64,000 nt of DNA from Lysobacter_I brunescens (lineage in GTDB: Bacteria > Pseudomonadota > Gammaproteobacteria > Xanthomonadales > Xanthomonadaceae): assembly GCF_042677005.1 (NCBI RefSeq), contig NZ_JBHTIF010000005.1:215038-279037 (forward strand), read 5' to 3'. Of this stretch, positions 1-8,921 are shown piece after piece (within the stretch, counting starts at the first letter, position 1; every line of letters begins with the position of its first letter). Under the pieces are notes generated by a model. The model made no database searches. It saw only the letters and a list, made by a program, of their open reading frames with translations, and was not told where the DNA came from. Both the position numbers and the translations under genes were made by a program.

Positions 1-62
1 GGGCGTGAACGGCGTGGCTGTCCGAACCTCGTGCGTGCGGGTTGGCGCGGAGAAGCGCCCGA

Positions 63-1367
63 TCAGGCCTTGTCGGGCGTCTCGTCGCTCTCGCCGTGGG
101 CGACCATCGCAGCGATGCCGAGGTCGCCGGTGACATTCACCGTGGTCCGGCACATGTCGAGAAAATGGTTCACGCCCAGCACCAGGCCGATGCCCTCGGG
201 CGGCACGCCGACCATGGCGCAGATCAGCGCGATCACCGGCAGCGAGCCGGACGGCACGCCGGCGGTGCCGATGCCGCCGAGGATGCAGACGAACATCACC
301 GTGACCTGCTGCGCGAGACTCAGCTCGATCCCGAAATACTGCGCGAGGAACAGCACGGTCACGCCTTCGAACAGCGCAGTGCCGTTCTGGTTGGCGGTGG
401 CGCCGACGGTCAGCACGAAGCGCGACACGCGCCTGGGCAGCTTCAGCTTCTGGTCGGCCACGCGCAGCGCGGTCGGCAGGGTGGCGTTGCTGGACGCGGT
501 GGAGAAGGCCATGAGCATGGCTTCCTGCACGTCTCGGAAGAAACCCAGCGGCGAGCGTTTCGCGATCAATGCGATCGCCGCCGAATAGACCACGAACTGG
601 TGGATGGCCAGGGCGAGCAGCACCACCAGCACGAACGCACCGAGGCGCACCAGCAGGTCCCAGCCGAACTGCGCGACGAGGTTGAACATCAGGCAGAACA
701 CCGCGTACGGTGCGAGCTTGATGACCAGGCCGATCAGCGTCATCGACACGTCGAACAGGCCCTCGATCGCGCGCTTGAGCGTGCTGGTCGATTCACTGCG
801 GGTCAGCACGAGGCCGATGCCCAGCATCAGCGCGAAGAACATCACCGCGAGGATGGTGTTGTCGGCGGCGGCCTTGACCACGTTGTCCGGGACGATGGCG
901 ATCAGCATGTCCAGGCCCTTGGCCTGGGTATTGCTGTCGCTGACGATGGCCTGCGCACGCTCGGCGCTCTCGCTCATCATCCGCGTGGCCTCGGCGCTGT
1001 CCACGCCGACGCCGGGCTTGAGCCAGTTCACCAGCAGCAGGCCGATCAGCACCGCGATCGCGGACAGCACGGTGGTGTAGGCCAGAGTGCGCCAGCCGAT
1101 CCGACCGAGCGCGCGCACGTCGCCCATCTCGCCGATGCCGACCACCAGCGCGGAGAACAGCAGCGGGATCACCAGCATGAAGATCAGGCGCAGGAAGATC
1201 TTCGAGAACGGCGTGGTGACGTAGTCGATGAAGCCCTTCACCCAGGCGTGGTCGGTGCCGACGAAGGCGTAGACCAGCATGCCGAGCGCGATGCCGGCGG
1301 CGAAGCCCAGGGCGATCTTCCAGTGCATGGGCATGCTCGGGGACGCGGCGGCGGTCTCGGTGCTCAT
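63..1367 (-). CDS. Dicarboxylate/amino acid:cation symporter (DAACS family)
   Basis: Inner-membrane secondary transporter of 434 residues, the usual length of the GltP/DctA family, importing acidic amino acids or C4-dicarboxylates with protons or sodium. The sequence shows many hydrophobic segments and the family signatures in order: the serine-rich hairpin AFSTASSNATLPT, the NQNGTALFEG segment, the second hairpin GIGTAGVPSGSLPVIA, and the binding-site helix DMCRTTVNVTGD, with the Asp and Arg that contact substrate in the family. The ATG at 1367 is preceded by a GAGAG ribosome-binding site. It stands alone, about 95 bases downstream of the batD stop. Glutamate/aspartate versus dicarboxylate preference cannot be decided from the sequence. 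Confidence 0.93.
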   Translation of the reverse strand: MSTETAAASPSMPMHWKIALGFAAGIALGMLVYAFVGTDHAWVKGFIDYVTTPFSKIFLRLIFMLVIPLLFSALVVGIGEMGDVRALGRIGWRTLAYTTVLSAIAVLIGLLLVNWLKPGVGVDSAEATRMMSESAERAQAIVSDSNTQAKGLDMLIAIVPDNVVKAAADNTILAVMFFALMLGIGLVLTRSESTSTLKRAIEGLFDVSMTLIGLVIKLAPYAVFCLMFNLVAQFGWDLLVRLGAFVLVVLLALAIHQFVVYSAAIALIAKRSPLGFFRDVQEAMLMAFSTASSNATLPTALRVADQKLKLPRRVSRFVLTVGATANQNGTALFEGVTVLFLAQYFGIELSLAQQVTVMFVCILGGIGTAGVPSGSLPVIALICAMVGVPPEGIGLVLGVNHFLDMCRTTVNVTGDLGIAAMVAHGESDETPDKA

Positions 1368-1463
1368 GAAGGCTCTCTCAAGGTGACGGGGAAGGATATC
1401 AGGCGAACCGAGGCTGTCCCGGCGGGTCGGGCCTGCCGGGGGTGTCCAGCCACGCGGGCCTTC

Positions 1464-3215
1464 TCAATCGGGATACAGCGGCGGCAGTGCGGCATCGCCG
1501 GGCCTCGCGGCCGATGCGGCGCGCCAGCGCGGACCGGACGCGAACGCGGTGCGTGCGGTCGCCACGGCGGCGGCGCGGTCGCCGTCGCCCCAGCACGCGC
1601 GCTGCAGGCCGGCGACGGCCTCGCGCTGCGCGGGATCCGCCAGGCGTTCGCGGAGGGCGTCGGCATCGGCGGCCGCCGGCGAGGCCAGTGCGCAGAGCGC
1701 GCGCAGGAGCAGCGCCGGATCGCCTTCGGCGAGCGCGCGCGACCAGTCCGGCGTCGAAGGTGCCGATGCCGGTATCGATGCCTGCGCCTGCAGGGTGGCC
1801 CCGTGGGTGTCCCCGGGCATCGCCGAGGGACGCCCGGCGGCGGCGTCCTGCTGCGCGCGATGGCGCATGAGCAGGCGCCAGGCCCACCACACGGTGCCGA
1901 TCCAGAGCAGGACGAGCACGACCGTGGCCACCAGCCACGCACCGCGCGGCAACCATCGCGGCCAGTCGCTGGCGCGCGGATTGCGGGCCTGGGCGGATTC
2001 GGTGCTGCCCGCCGCCGTCGTGACCTTGCCCGGGGCGACGTCGAGCACGATGTCCGGCAGGCTGGCGACGCGGGCGACGCCGGCCTGGGCATCCCACCAG
2101 GTAATGCGCGGCGCGGACACGCGCAGGGTGCCGGCGCGCGAGGACAGCACGGCGAACCGCCGCGTGATCGTGCCCAGCGGCCGGCCTTCGAGGAAGCGGT
2201 CGTTGCGCCGGGCCTGATCGGGAAACACGCGCGCGCCCTCCCCGGTCTTCAGCTCCAGCGCCGGCAGCTGACTGGTGGTCGCGCCATCGGCATGCAGCTC
2301 GACGGTGACCGTCGCGCTCTCGCCGGCGCGCAGCGACCTGGGCGTTTCCAGGTAGCGCAGGCTCAGCGCGCGCAGCGGCAACCACGGCTGCGGCGCGGCG
2401 GGCGGGATCGGCTTGACCTGCAGGGTCTGCGGACGGCCGCGCGCACGCACTTCTTGGCGCGCGGTGTCGAAGGGATCGCCGAACACGCCGAGACTGCGTC
2501 CCTGGAAGCGCGCGGGCGGCACGGTCAGCGTGCCGGGGCGCTCCGGAATCAGCAGGTAGCGACGTTCCAGCACCTTGTAGAAGCGGTCGCCGACACGCAG
2601 GGTGTGCTGCATGTCCTCGCCGAGCTGCTGCAGGCTGGCGCCGTCGGGGGCGTCCTGGTCCAGGCGACCGTCGATCAGGCTGCCGGCCTCGTAGTACAGG
2701 CGCACGGTGTAGCCGACCGTCTGCTGCACGTAGGGCGACGGGGTGTCGAGCTTCGATTCAAGGAACAGCGGCTGCGCGGCCAGGGCGGGATCGTCCGGCG
2801 CGACCGCCTTCGGCACCGGGGTCTTCGGCGGACCCACCACCAGCCGCAGCGGCGGCGTCGTGCCGTTGCCGATCTGCAGGATCGGCACCTGCAGCACGCC
2901 TTCGCGCCGGGGCTGCAGGCGCATGCGCATGATGATGCGCAGGTTGAGCTGGCCGTTGGACAGATCGACCTGCTGCGCGACGCCCTGATCGAGCACGCGG
3001 AAGTCCTGGCTGAGCAGGGACAGGTCCGGCAGGCCATGGGCGCTGATGCCGTCGATCTCGATGCTCAGTTCGGTCGTTTCGTCGAGCGCGATGCGGTCGG
3101 GTTCCAGCCAGGCACGTACCTGGGCCTGCGCCGCCGTCGTCCAGGCCAGCGCCAGGCACAACAGCAGCGCGATCCCGGCAAGCCGGCCGACACGCTGCGG
3201 GCAGGCGCGACGCAT
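1464..3215 (-). CDS. batD: BatD-like protein, oxygen-tolerance family
   Basis: Last gene of the moxR/bat operon, 583 residues. It begins with a cleavable-looking signal peptide (about residues 1-31, ending TTAAQAQ). A large periplasmic beta-rich region with BatD-type repeats follows. Near residues 465-490 there is one transmembrane segment (WLVATVVLVLLWIGTVWWAW), then a cytoplasmic tail of about 95 residues. The family is thought to support MoxR/VWA protein complexes at the membrane; its biochemical role is not established. The ATG at 3215 shares one base with the stop of batB/C (TGATG), so translation is probably coupled. Longer readings of this frame upstream are antisense or overlap artefacts, because batB/C fills that DNA. 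Confidence 0.85.
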   Translation of the reverse strand: MRRACPQRVGRLAGIALLLCLALAWTTAAQAQVRAWLEPDRIALDETTELSIEIDGISAHGLPDLSLLSQDFRVLDQGVAQQVDLSNGQLNLRIIMRMRLQPRREGVLQVPILQIGNGTTPPLRLVVGPPKTPVPKAVAPDDPALAAQPLFLESKLDTPSPYVQQTVGYTVRLYYEAGSLIDGRLDQDAPDGASLQQLGEDMQHTLRVGDRFYKVLERRYLLIPERPGTLTVPPARFQGRSLGVFGDPFDTARQEVRARGRPQTLQVKPIPPAAPQPWLPLRALSLRYLETPRSLRAGESATVTVELHADGATTSQLPALELKTGEGARVFPDQARRNDRFLEGRPLGTITRRFAVLSSRAGTLRVSAPRITWWDAQAGVARVASLPDIVLDVAPGKVTTAAGSTESAQARNPRASDWPRWLPRGAWLVATVVLVLLWIGTVWWAWRLLMRHRAQQDAAAGRPSAMPGDTHGATLQAQASIPASAPSTPDWSRALAEGDPALLLRALCALASPAAADADALRERLADPAQREAVAGLQRACWGDGDRAAAVATARTAFASGPRWRAASAARPGDAALPPLYPD

Positions 3216-5164
3216 CAGCGATCGTCCTCGCGGCGACGGCGGCGCTCTTCGAGCTTGAACTTCTCGCGCAGCAGGCCGCCCGGGTCGTCGGGCACGCGGC
3301 GCAGCCAGGCCTCGTTGGCGAGGCGTCGCCCGCCGGGCGCCGCCTGGCCGGATGGCACGGTGCCGGGCGATGGCGCGCCTGCGGGCGGCGTGGTCGACGG
3401 GGATGCGCCCTGCGCGCGGCGCATGCGTTCGCGCTGCGCGGCATCGGCCTGGCGCTGCGCGGCGATATCCGCAGGCGTCGCGGGTCCGGACGGACGGGTC
3501 GTGCTCTGGGCGGGCGTCGGTGCCGGCATCTTCTGCCCTGCCTGCGCGGGGGTCCGGGGCATTCCGGTCCCGGGCGAAGGCGGCGGCGTACCTGCCTGGC
3601 GCTGGCCTTCCTGCCCGATCTTGCCGGCCTGATCCTTGCCCTGCTGATCCTTGCCCTGCTGGTCCTTGCCCTGCTGATCCTTGCCCTGCTGATCCTTGCC
3701 CTGCTGATCCTTGCCCTGCTGGTCCTTGCCCTGCTGGTCCTTGCCCTGCTGGTCCTTGCCCTGCTGATCCTTGCCCTGCTGGTCCTTGTCCTCCCCCGCC
3801 TGGTCTTTCGAGCCGGGCTGCGGCTTGCGCTGCGCCTGCTGCTGCCGCGCGGCGGACGCCACGCGCCGGTTCTCGATGGCATCCGCCATGCCCGGCTGCA
3901 GGCGCAGGGCGCGGTCGTATTCGGCGATGGCCTCGTCGTAGCGCCCCTGCCGCGCCAGCGCGTTGCCGCGGTTGTAGGCGGCATCGGCGCCGGGCAGGTC
4001 GGCCCAGTGCGACATCGCCGCCTTGTAGTCGCCTGATCGATAGGCCTCGACACCACGTTGCAGCCGCGCGTGCTGCGCCTGGTCGCGACGTTGCCAGAGC
4101 GTGCCGTCGTCGGCATGGACCACCTGCCACGGCAGGCACAGCGCCAGCAGCGCGACCGCCAGCACGCCGCGCCGGAATGCGAACAGCGCGAGCAGCAGCA
4201 GCGGCGGCAGCAGCCAGAAGCCTTCGTCGATCGCCAGCGCGCCGCGCCTGCGCTCGTCGGCGACCGCATCTTCCACGCGGTCGGCACGCAGCACGCCGAG
4301 CGCGCGCAGATCGCTGTCGTCCACCGACGCCGGCACGAAGCGGCCATCGCCGGCATCGGCCGTCGCGCGCAGGCCGTCGACATCCAGCGCCGTGCGCTGG
4401 CGACGTCCACGCCTGTCGACGTAACTGCCGCCTTCGGCCGTGCCCAGGCCCAGCACCGACACACGGAAGCCGGCGGTGCGGGCCTCGCCCGCCGCGCGGC
4501 GCGCGCTGGCATCGGCACGATGGGTCATCAGCAGGATGTCGCCGCGCGGGAAACCGGCGCGCTCGAGCAGCAGCACCGATTCGCGGATCGCGCGCTCGGC
4601 ACGCTGGCCGTCGTCGGGCATCACATCGGGCGACAGCGCATCGACGAACAGCTCGATGTTGGCGGCGTCGTCGGTGAGCGGCGACACGATGTAGGCATCG
4701 TCGGCGAACGCGACCAGCGCGATCTGCCCGCCGCCGCGCTCGCGCAGCAGACGGGTGAGCTTGGCGCGCATCTGCAGCAGGCGCGACGGCGGCAGATCGG
4801 CGGCGGTCGAGGCTTCGGACAGGTCCACCGCGATCACCAGCGGCGTGCGGTCCTGCCACAGCGGCTGCGGCAGGCTGCGCCAGCTCGGGCCGGCCAGTGC
4901 CAGGACGGCGAGGATCAGGGCGAGCGTGGCCAGCACGTGCCCGCGCGCGAGGCGGCCGCCCTCGCCGGCGTCGCCGCCTTCGATGAGGTGACGCAGCAGG
5001 TGCGCATCGACCGCTTCGCGCCAGGCATTGCGGCGCCGGCGCTGGCGGTGCAACCACCACGGCAGCACGGGCACCAGGAGCAACGCGAGCAGCCACCACG
5101 GCCGCACGAACTGGAAGCCTGCGACGAAGGCCTGGATCGACTCGGGCATCTGCGCCACGCTCAT
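3215..5164 (-). CDS. BatB/BatC-like protein: VWA domain plus TPR and low-complexity tail
   Basis: A 649-residue membrane protein joining what are separate BatB and BatC genes in some bacteria. From the N terminus there are a transmembrane segment (about 18-36), a second hydrophobic stretch (about 62-80), and a von Willebrand A domain (about 100-285). A third membrane segment pair follows near 310-350, then a TPR region (about 370-440, including AAYNRGNALARQGRYDEAI). Next comes a Lys/Asp/Gln/Gly tract with ten KDQQG repeats (about 462-511) and a Pro/Ala/Gln-rich, then strongly basic, tail. The metal-site motif reads DLSEA where DxSxS is expected, so the second Ser is missing. Its ATG overlaps the batA stop as ATGA. 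The VWA domain probably partners with the MoxR ATPase (inference from family context). Confidence 0.88.
   Translation of the reverse strand: MSVAQMPESIQAFVAGFQFVRPWWLLALLLVPVLPWWLHRQRRRRNAWREAVDAHLLRHLIEGGDAGEGGRLARGHVLATLALILAVLALAGPSWRSLPQPLWQDRTPLVIAVDLSEASTAADLPPSRLLQMRAKLTRLLRERGGGQIALVAFADDAYIVSPLTDDAANIELFVDALSPDVMPDDGQRAERAIRESVLLLERAGFPRGDILLMTHRADASARRAAGEARTAGFRVSVLGLGTAEGGSYVDRRGRRQRTALDVDGLRATADAGDGRFVPASVDDSDLRALGVLRADRVEDAVADERRRGALAIDEGFWLLPPLLLLALFAFRRGVLAVALLALCLPWQVVHADDGTLWQRRDQAQHARLQRGVEAYRSGDYKAAMSHWADLPGADAAYNRGNALARQGRYDEAIAEYDRALRLQPGMADAIENRRVASAARQQQAQRKPQPGSKDQAGEDKDQQGKDQQGKDQQGKDQQGKDQQGKDQQGKDQQGKDQQGKDQQGKDQQGKDQAGKIGQEGQRQAGTPPPSPGTGMPRTPAQAGQKMPAPTPAQSTTRPSGPATPADIAAQRQADAAQRERMRRAQGASPSTTPPAGAPSPGTVPSGQAAPGGRRLANEAWLRRVPDDPGGLLREKFKLEERRRRREDDR
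3631..3780 (-). repeat. Ten tandem 15-bp units inside batB/C
   Basis: Ten perfect or near-perfect 15-base units follow one another without spacers, varying only at one position (gatcc or ggtcc start). On the minus strand they encode ten KDQQG pentapeptides. The unit is a multiple of three, so copy-number change keeps the frame. Confidence 0.97.
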
Positions 5165-6204
5165 CGCGACGCTCTCCCCGGCACTCGCACGCCCGCCTGG
5201 CCTGCGGCGCCCAGAAGCAGCATCAGCGCCGCGCACAGCAGCGCGCCGGCCAGCGGCCAGGCAAATCGCTCGATGCGCGGACGCAGGCGCAGGCCCGGAT
5301 GCTTCACCGGTTCGATGCGATCGATATCGGCGTAGATGCCCAGCAACTGGTCGACATCGCGCGCGACGAAGGCGCGACCGCCGGTGGTCTGCGCGATGCG
5401 CTGCAGCGTGGTCTCGTCGGTCTGCTGGGCCTGGCCGGGCATGCGGATCGGCACGCCGAACACCGACAGGCCGGCGCCGTAGCCGCCGAACGCGATGGTG
5501 TGGATGCGCACGCCGTCGTCGCGCGCCAGCTCCGCAGCCTTCAGCGGATCGAGGATGCCCGCGCTGTTCACGCCATCGGTGAGCAGGATCAGCACGCGTT
5601 GCCCCGGCGGCTGCTTGCGCAGGCGCTTGGTCGCCAGCGCGATCGCGTCGCCGATCGCGGTGCCGCCGCCGGCCAGCCGCGTGACCGTGCCGTCGAGCTG
5701 CTCGCGCACGGTGTCGAGGTCGCGGGTGAGCGGGGTCAGCGCATAGGCGCGTTCGCCGAACACGATCAGGCCGACGCGATCGCCTGCGCGGCGCTCCAGG
5801 AAGTCGGCGATCACCGCCTTGCCGGCGGTCAGCCTCGACACCACGCGACCGCCAAGTTCGATGTCGCGTTCCTCCATGCTGCCGGACAGGTCCACGGCCA
5901 GCATGAGGTCGCGTCCGGTCTGCGGCGGCTGCACCACGTCGCCCAACTGCTGCGGGCGCGCTGCCGCCACGACCAGCAGGCACCAGGCCAGCCAGGCCAG
6001 CGCGGGAATGCCGCGCGCGCGCACTGGCCCGGTGTTGCCGGCGAGCGCGCCGAGGCGGTCGCCGTAGGGCACGCGCAAACCCGGTGCGCCGGCATCGCGC
6101 CCGGGCAGCACGCGCCGCGCCAGCCACGGCAGGGGCAACGCAAGCAGCAGCCAGGGCCACGCGAACGCAGCGAACAGCGGCGCGAACAGTTCGGCGAGCG
6201 TCAT
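5161..6204 (-). CDS. BatA-like VWA domain membrane protein
   Basis: A 347-residue inner-membrane protein with N-terminal hydrophobic segments (about 8-25 and 62-80), a von Willebrand A domain (about 88-280) and a C-terminal membrane helix (about 310-335). The metal-ion-dependent adhesion site is intact: LAVDLSGSMEERD carries DxSxS, and later Thr (TRLAGGGTAIGDA) and Asp (LLTDGVNS) positions fit the rest of the site. VWA proteins encoded beside MoxR ATPases are thought to act with them as metal-dependent chaperone or insertion modules. Start and stop both overlap neighbours by the ATGA arrangement, showing a tightly coupled operon. Confidence 0.9.
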   Translation of the reverse strand: MTLAELFAPLFAAFAWPWLLLALPLPWLARRVLPGRDAGAPGLRVPYGDRLGALAGNTGPVRARGIPALAWLAWCLLVVAAARPQQLGDVVQPPQTGRDLMLAVDLSGSMEERDIELGGRVVSRLTAGKAVIADFLERRAGDRVGLIVFGERAYALTPLTRDLDTVREQLDGTVTRLAGGGTAIGDAIALATKRLRKQPPGQRVLILLTDGVNSAGILDPLKAAELARDDGVRIHTIAFGGYGAGLSVFGVPIRMPGQAQQTDETTLQRIAQTTGGRAFVARDVDQLLGIYADIDRIEPVKHPGLRLRPRIERFAWPLAGALLCAALMLLLGAAGQAGVRVPGRASR

Positions 6205-6752
6205 GCGCGCCTCCGCAGCCGGGGCAGGCGCCAGCGTCGCGGCGCACCGCGCATCAGCGCGACGAAACGCGCGCGCGCCACCGGGCGCAGTGCGGCGACC
6301 GCCGAAGCATCGACCTCGCGCCGGAAGCCGCCGTCGAGCAGCACGCCGCCCACGTCCGCGAACGTCGCGGCACCACGCGCACGCGGCCCCTCATCGAGGA
6401 AATGCAGCCAGTCCGCACCCTGCAGCCGGTCGGCGGAGGGATCGCGCCGGCGCGCGGCGCGGCGCAGCAGTTCGGACATCGCGGCGATGCGCGCGACCTC
6501 GCTCGGCGCGGCATCGACCGTCGCGTCGAACAGCGCTTCGGCGGCGATGCGGCGACGACGCGCATGACGACGCCACAGCAGGAGGATGAGCAGCATCAGG
6601 GCGACGGCAATCGCAACCAGCCACCAGCCCATCGGCGGCGGCCACCAGCCGGGCGCCTCGGGCAGATGCGCGTCGCGCAGCGGCAATGTCGCCGGATTGG
6701 TCGCCGGATCGATGACGGCTTGCGACATCACGCGCGACAGGAGGCCGGTCAT
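6201..6752 (-). CDS. DUF4381 family membrane protein
   Basis: A 183-residue protein with one transmembrane segment (about residues 43-62, WLVAIAVALMLLILLLW) followed by an arginine-rich cytoplasmic domain, the layout of the DUF4381 family always found in moxR/bat operons. The ATG at 6752 was chosen because it overlaps the stop of the DUF58 gene as ATGA; an in-frame start further upstream would lie inside that gene. Its stop overlaps the batA start in the same way. Function unknown; it is probably part of the membrane assembly made by this operon. Confidence 0.85.
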   Translation of the reverse strand: MTGLLSRVMSQAVIDPATNPATLPLRDAHLPEAPGWWPPPMGWWLVAIAVALMLLILLLWRRHARRRRIAAEALFDATVDAAPSEVARIAAMSELLRRAARRRDPSADRLQGADWLHFLDEGPRARGAATFADVGGVLLDGGFRREVDASAVAALRPVARARFVALMRGAPRRWRLPRLRRRA

Positions 6753-7666
6753 GCGCCGCGCGCTCCAGCCAGCAGCGACAGCCAGCCGTCGCTCGGCGCT
6801 TCGGACGACAGCACATGGCAACGGATGCCGCTGCGCGCCAGCGTGTCCTGGGCCTGCTGCAGCGGCGCGACGAAGGCCTCGCGCCAGCGCCGGCGCAACG
6901 CGTCGCCGCCGAGATCGAGTTCGACACGCCGCAACACCGAAACGCCGGAAGCGGCCATGCGTTCGACGAGGAAAGGCAAGCGCGCGGCAGGCGGCTCGCG
7001 CTCCAGCGGATCGCTCAGCAGCAGCACGATGACTTCGCGATGCTGGGCCAGCGTGGTCCAGCGGGTCTGCGCGATGCCGGCCGCGCTCAAAGGATCGGCC
7101 AGCACCACCAGCCGCGTGCCCGGTCGCGCGAGGCGATCGGCATGGTCCAGCGCGACCGCGAAGCCATCGTCCTGAGCGGGCGCGCGCGCGTACCAGCGCA
7201 CCATCGCATCGAGCACGCGCAGCGCACCGCGCACGCCCGAGACCGGCACCACCGGCGCCTCGCTCGAACTCCCGCGCAGCGCGGCGATGCGGTCGCCGTC
7301 GCGCACCGCCACCCAGGCCGCCAGCGCGCCCGCACGGGCGGCCTGCACCGACTTGAAGCGCACCCGCGTGCCGAAATACAGGGTCGGCGCGGTATCGGCG
7401 ACGATCAGGGTCAACCGTTCGCGCTCGGCCTGGAACAGTTTCGTATGCGGCTTGCCGGTGCGCGCGGTCAGTCGCCAGTCGATGTGCCGCGCGTCGTCGC
7501 CGATCGCGTACTCGCGCGATTCAGCGTACTCCATGCCGCGTCCGCGCACCGCCGACGGCGCCTGCCCGCTCAGGCCATGGTGGCCACGGCGCGGCGGCCG
7601 ACGACCGACCACGGCACGGCGCAGCGCCACCAGTTCATCCAGGCTCGGCGTGATCCCTTCGCTCAT
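6749..7666 (-). CDS. DUF58 domain protein of the moxR operon
   Basis: A 305-residue protein of the DUF58 family, recognised by RGRGMEYAESREY and the conserved HIDWRLTARTG motif (about residues 60-70), followed by a VWA-like fold with LIVADTAPTLYFGT. DUF58 proteins accompany MoxR ATPases in most bacteria and are thought to be partners or substrates of the ATPase. No N-terminal membrane segments are present, unlike the long DUF58 forms, so this is the short soluble type. It lies about 45 bases after moxR and overlaps the DUF4381 gene by four bases. Confidence 0.92.
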   Translation of the reverse strand: MSEGITPSLDELVALRRAVVGRRPPRRGHHGLSGQAPSAVRGRGMEYAESREYAIGDDARHIDWRLTARTGKPHTKLFQAERERLTLIVADTAPTLYFGTRVRFKSVQAARAGALAAWVAVRDGDRIAALRGSSSEAPVVPVSGVRGALRVLDAMVRWYARAPAQDDGFAVALDHADRLARPGTRLVVLADPLSAAGIAQTRWTTLAQHREVIVLLLSDPLEREPPAARLPFLVERMAASGVSVLRRVELDLGGDALRRRWREAFVAPLQQAQDTLARSGIRCHVLSSEAPSDGWLSLLAGARGA

Positions 7667-7710
7667 CGCGTGCTCCGCGTGTCCTCAGCGCCGGCTCGAT
7701 ACAGCGGTGG

Positions 7711-8760
7711 TCAAGGCAGCGGCACCTTGTCGAGCAGCGCCTGTACCAGGCGTTCGCCGTCCCAGCCTTCGGCCACGGCTTCGTAGCTGGGCAGCACGCG
7801 ATGACGGAGCACATCCAGCGCGACCGCGCGCACGTCCTCCGGGGTCACGAAGTCGCGACCGGACAGCCAGGCGCGCGCACGCGCGCAGCGCTCCAGCGCG
7901 ATCGAACCGCGCGGACTCGCACCCCAGCCGATCCGGCGTGCGAGCGCGGCGTCGTAGCGCCGCGCATCGCGCGAGGCCAGCACCAGCTCGATCAGGTAAC
8001 GCTCCAGCGCGGGTGCGACATGCACGTCCAGCACTGCGGCGCGCGCCGCGAACACGTCGGCCTGCGACAGCCGGAGCGGCGCATGGCCTTCGCCCTGCAT
8101 CGGCGCGGTCGCGGCCTGGCCGCTGCGCGCGCGCTCACGCGCCAGGCGCAGGATCTCGGCCTCCATCGACGCGTCGGGGTAGCCGATGCGCACGTACATC
8201 AGGAAGCGGTCGAGCTGCGCCTCGGGCAGCGGGAACGTGCCTTCCTGTTCGATCGGATTCTGGGTCGCCATCACCAGGAACAGGTCGGGCAGCGCATAGG
8301 TCTGCCGGCCCACGGTGACCTGGCGCTCACCCATCGCTTCGAGCAGCGCCGACTGCACCTTGGCCGGCGCGCGGTTGATCTCGTCGGCAAGCAGCAGCGA
8401 GTGGAAGATCGGGCCGGGCTGGAACTGGAAGCCGCCATCCTGCGGACGCCAGACCTCTGTGCCGGTCAAGTCGGCGGGCAGCAGGTCCGGGGTGAACTGC
8501 ACGCGTGCGAAATCCGCTTCCAGCCGGCTGGCCAGCGCACGGATCGCGGTCGTCTTGGCAAGGCCGGGCGCGCCTTCGACCAGCAGGTGTCCGTCGGCGA
8601 GCAGGGCGATCAGCAGCCGCTCGACCAGCGCCGCCTGGCCGACGATCTCGGTCGACAGCCGCGCCCGCAGCGCGGTGAAGGCCGCATGCAGGCGCGCAGC
8701 CTCGCCCTGCGCTTCGGCGTCATGGGCGTGAAGGCCCGTCTCGGTCGTTCCTGGTGGCAT
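7711..8760 (-). CDS. MoxR family AAA+ ATPase
   Basis: First gene of the moxR/bat operon, 349 residues. The Walker A motif is GAPGLAKT (residues about 63-70) and Walker B is LLLADEIN (about 122-129). These are followed by MATQNPIEQEGTFPLPEAQ, the sensor and pore region typical of MoxR, and a C-terminal lid. MoxR ATPases act as chaperone-like machines with VWA-domain proteins, here BatA and BatB/C. The ATG at 8760 is preferred; a GTG six bases upstream is an alternative, and a GAGGG ribosome-binding site fits either. A gap of about 160 bases holding a terminator separates it from pilQ, so this is the operon start. Confidence 0.95.
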   Translation of the reverse strand: MPPGTTETGLHAHDAEAQGEAARLHAAFTALRARLSTEIVGQAALVERLLIALLADGHLLVEGAPGLAKTTAIRALASRLEADFARVQFTPDLLPADLTGTEVWRPQDGGFQFQPGPIFHSLLLADEINRAPAKVQSALLEAMGERQVTVGRQTYALPDLFLVMATQNPIEQEGTFPLPEAQLDRFLMYVRIGYPDASMEAEILRLARERARSGQAATAPMQGEGHAPLRLSQADVFAARAAVLDVHVAPALERYLIELVLASRDARRYDAALARRIGWGASPRGSIALERCARARAWLSGRDFVTPEDVRAVALDVLRHRVLPSYEAVAEGWDGERLVQALLDKVPLP

Positions 8761-8860
8761 CGGCACGCGTCCCTCGGGCAGTCTCGAACGCGGAGTTTGA
8801 CCGATGCGGGACGGAAATGTTCATCCCGCGGCCTGCGGAATGCACGACACCACGCCTCCA

Positions 8861-8886
8861 AACGAAACGGGGGCCGAAGCCCCCGT
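8861..8886 (-). terminator. Rho-independent terminator after pilQ
   Basis: On the minus strand an 8-base stem ACGGGGGC/GCCCCCGT closes a TTCG loop and is followed by TTTCGTTT. It lies 36 bases past the pilQ stop and separates the pil operon from moxR. Confidence 0.8.
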
Positions 8887-8921
8887 CCGTCGAAACGCGC
8901 TTGCGATCGATGCCGCGTCGA

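Noticed and set aside
42..3632. Very long plus-strand open frame antisense to the symporter and bat genes
   Set aside because: It is rich in His, Arg, Gln and Gly, has no domain, and lies opposite genes with clear family motifs; long antisense frames are common in high-GC DNA.
3631..3780. Possible CRISPR array
   Set aside because: Units are 15 bases, directly joined without spacers, and encode a peptide repeat in frame.
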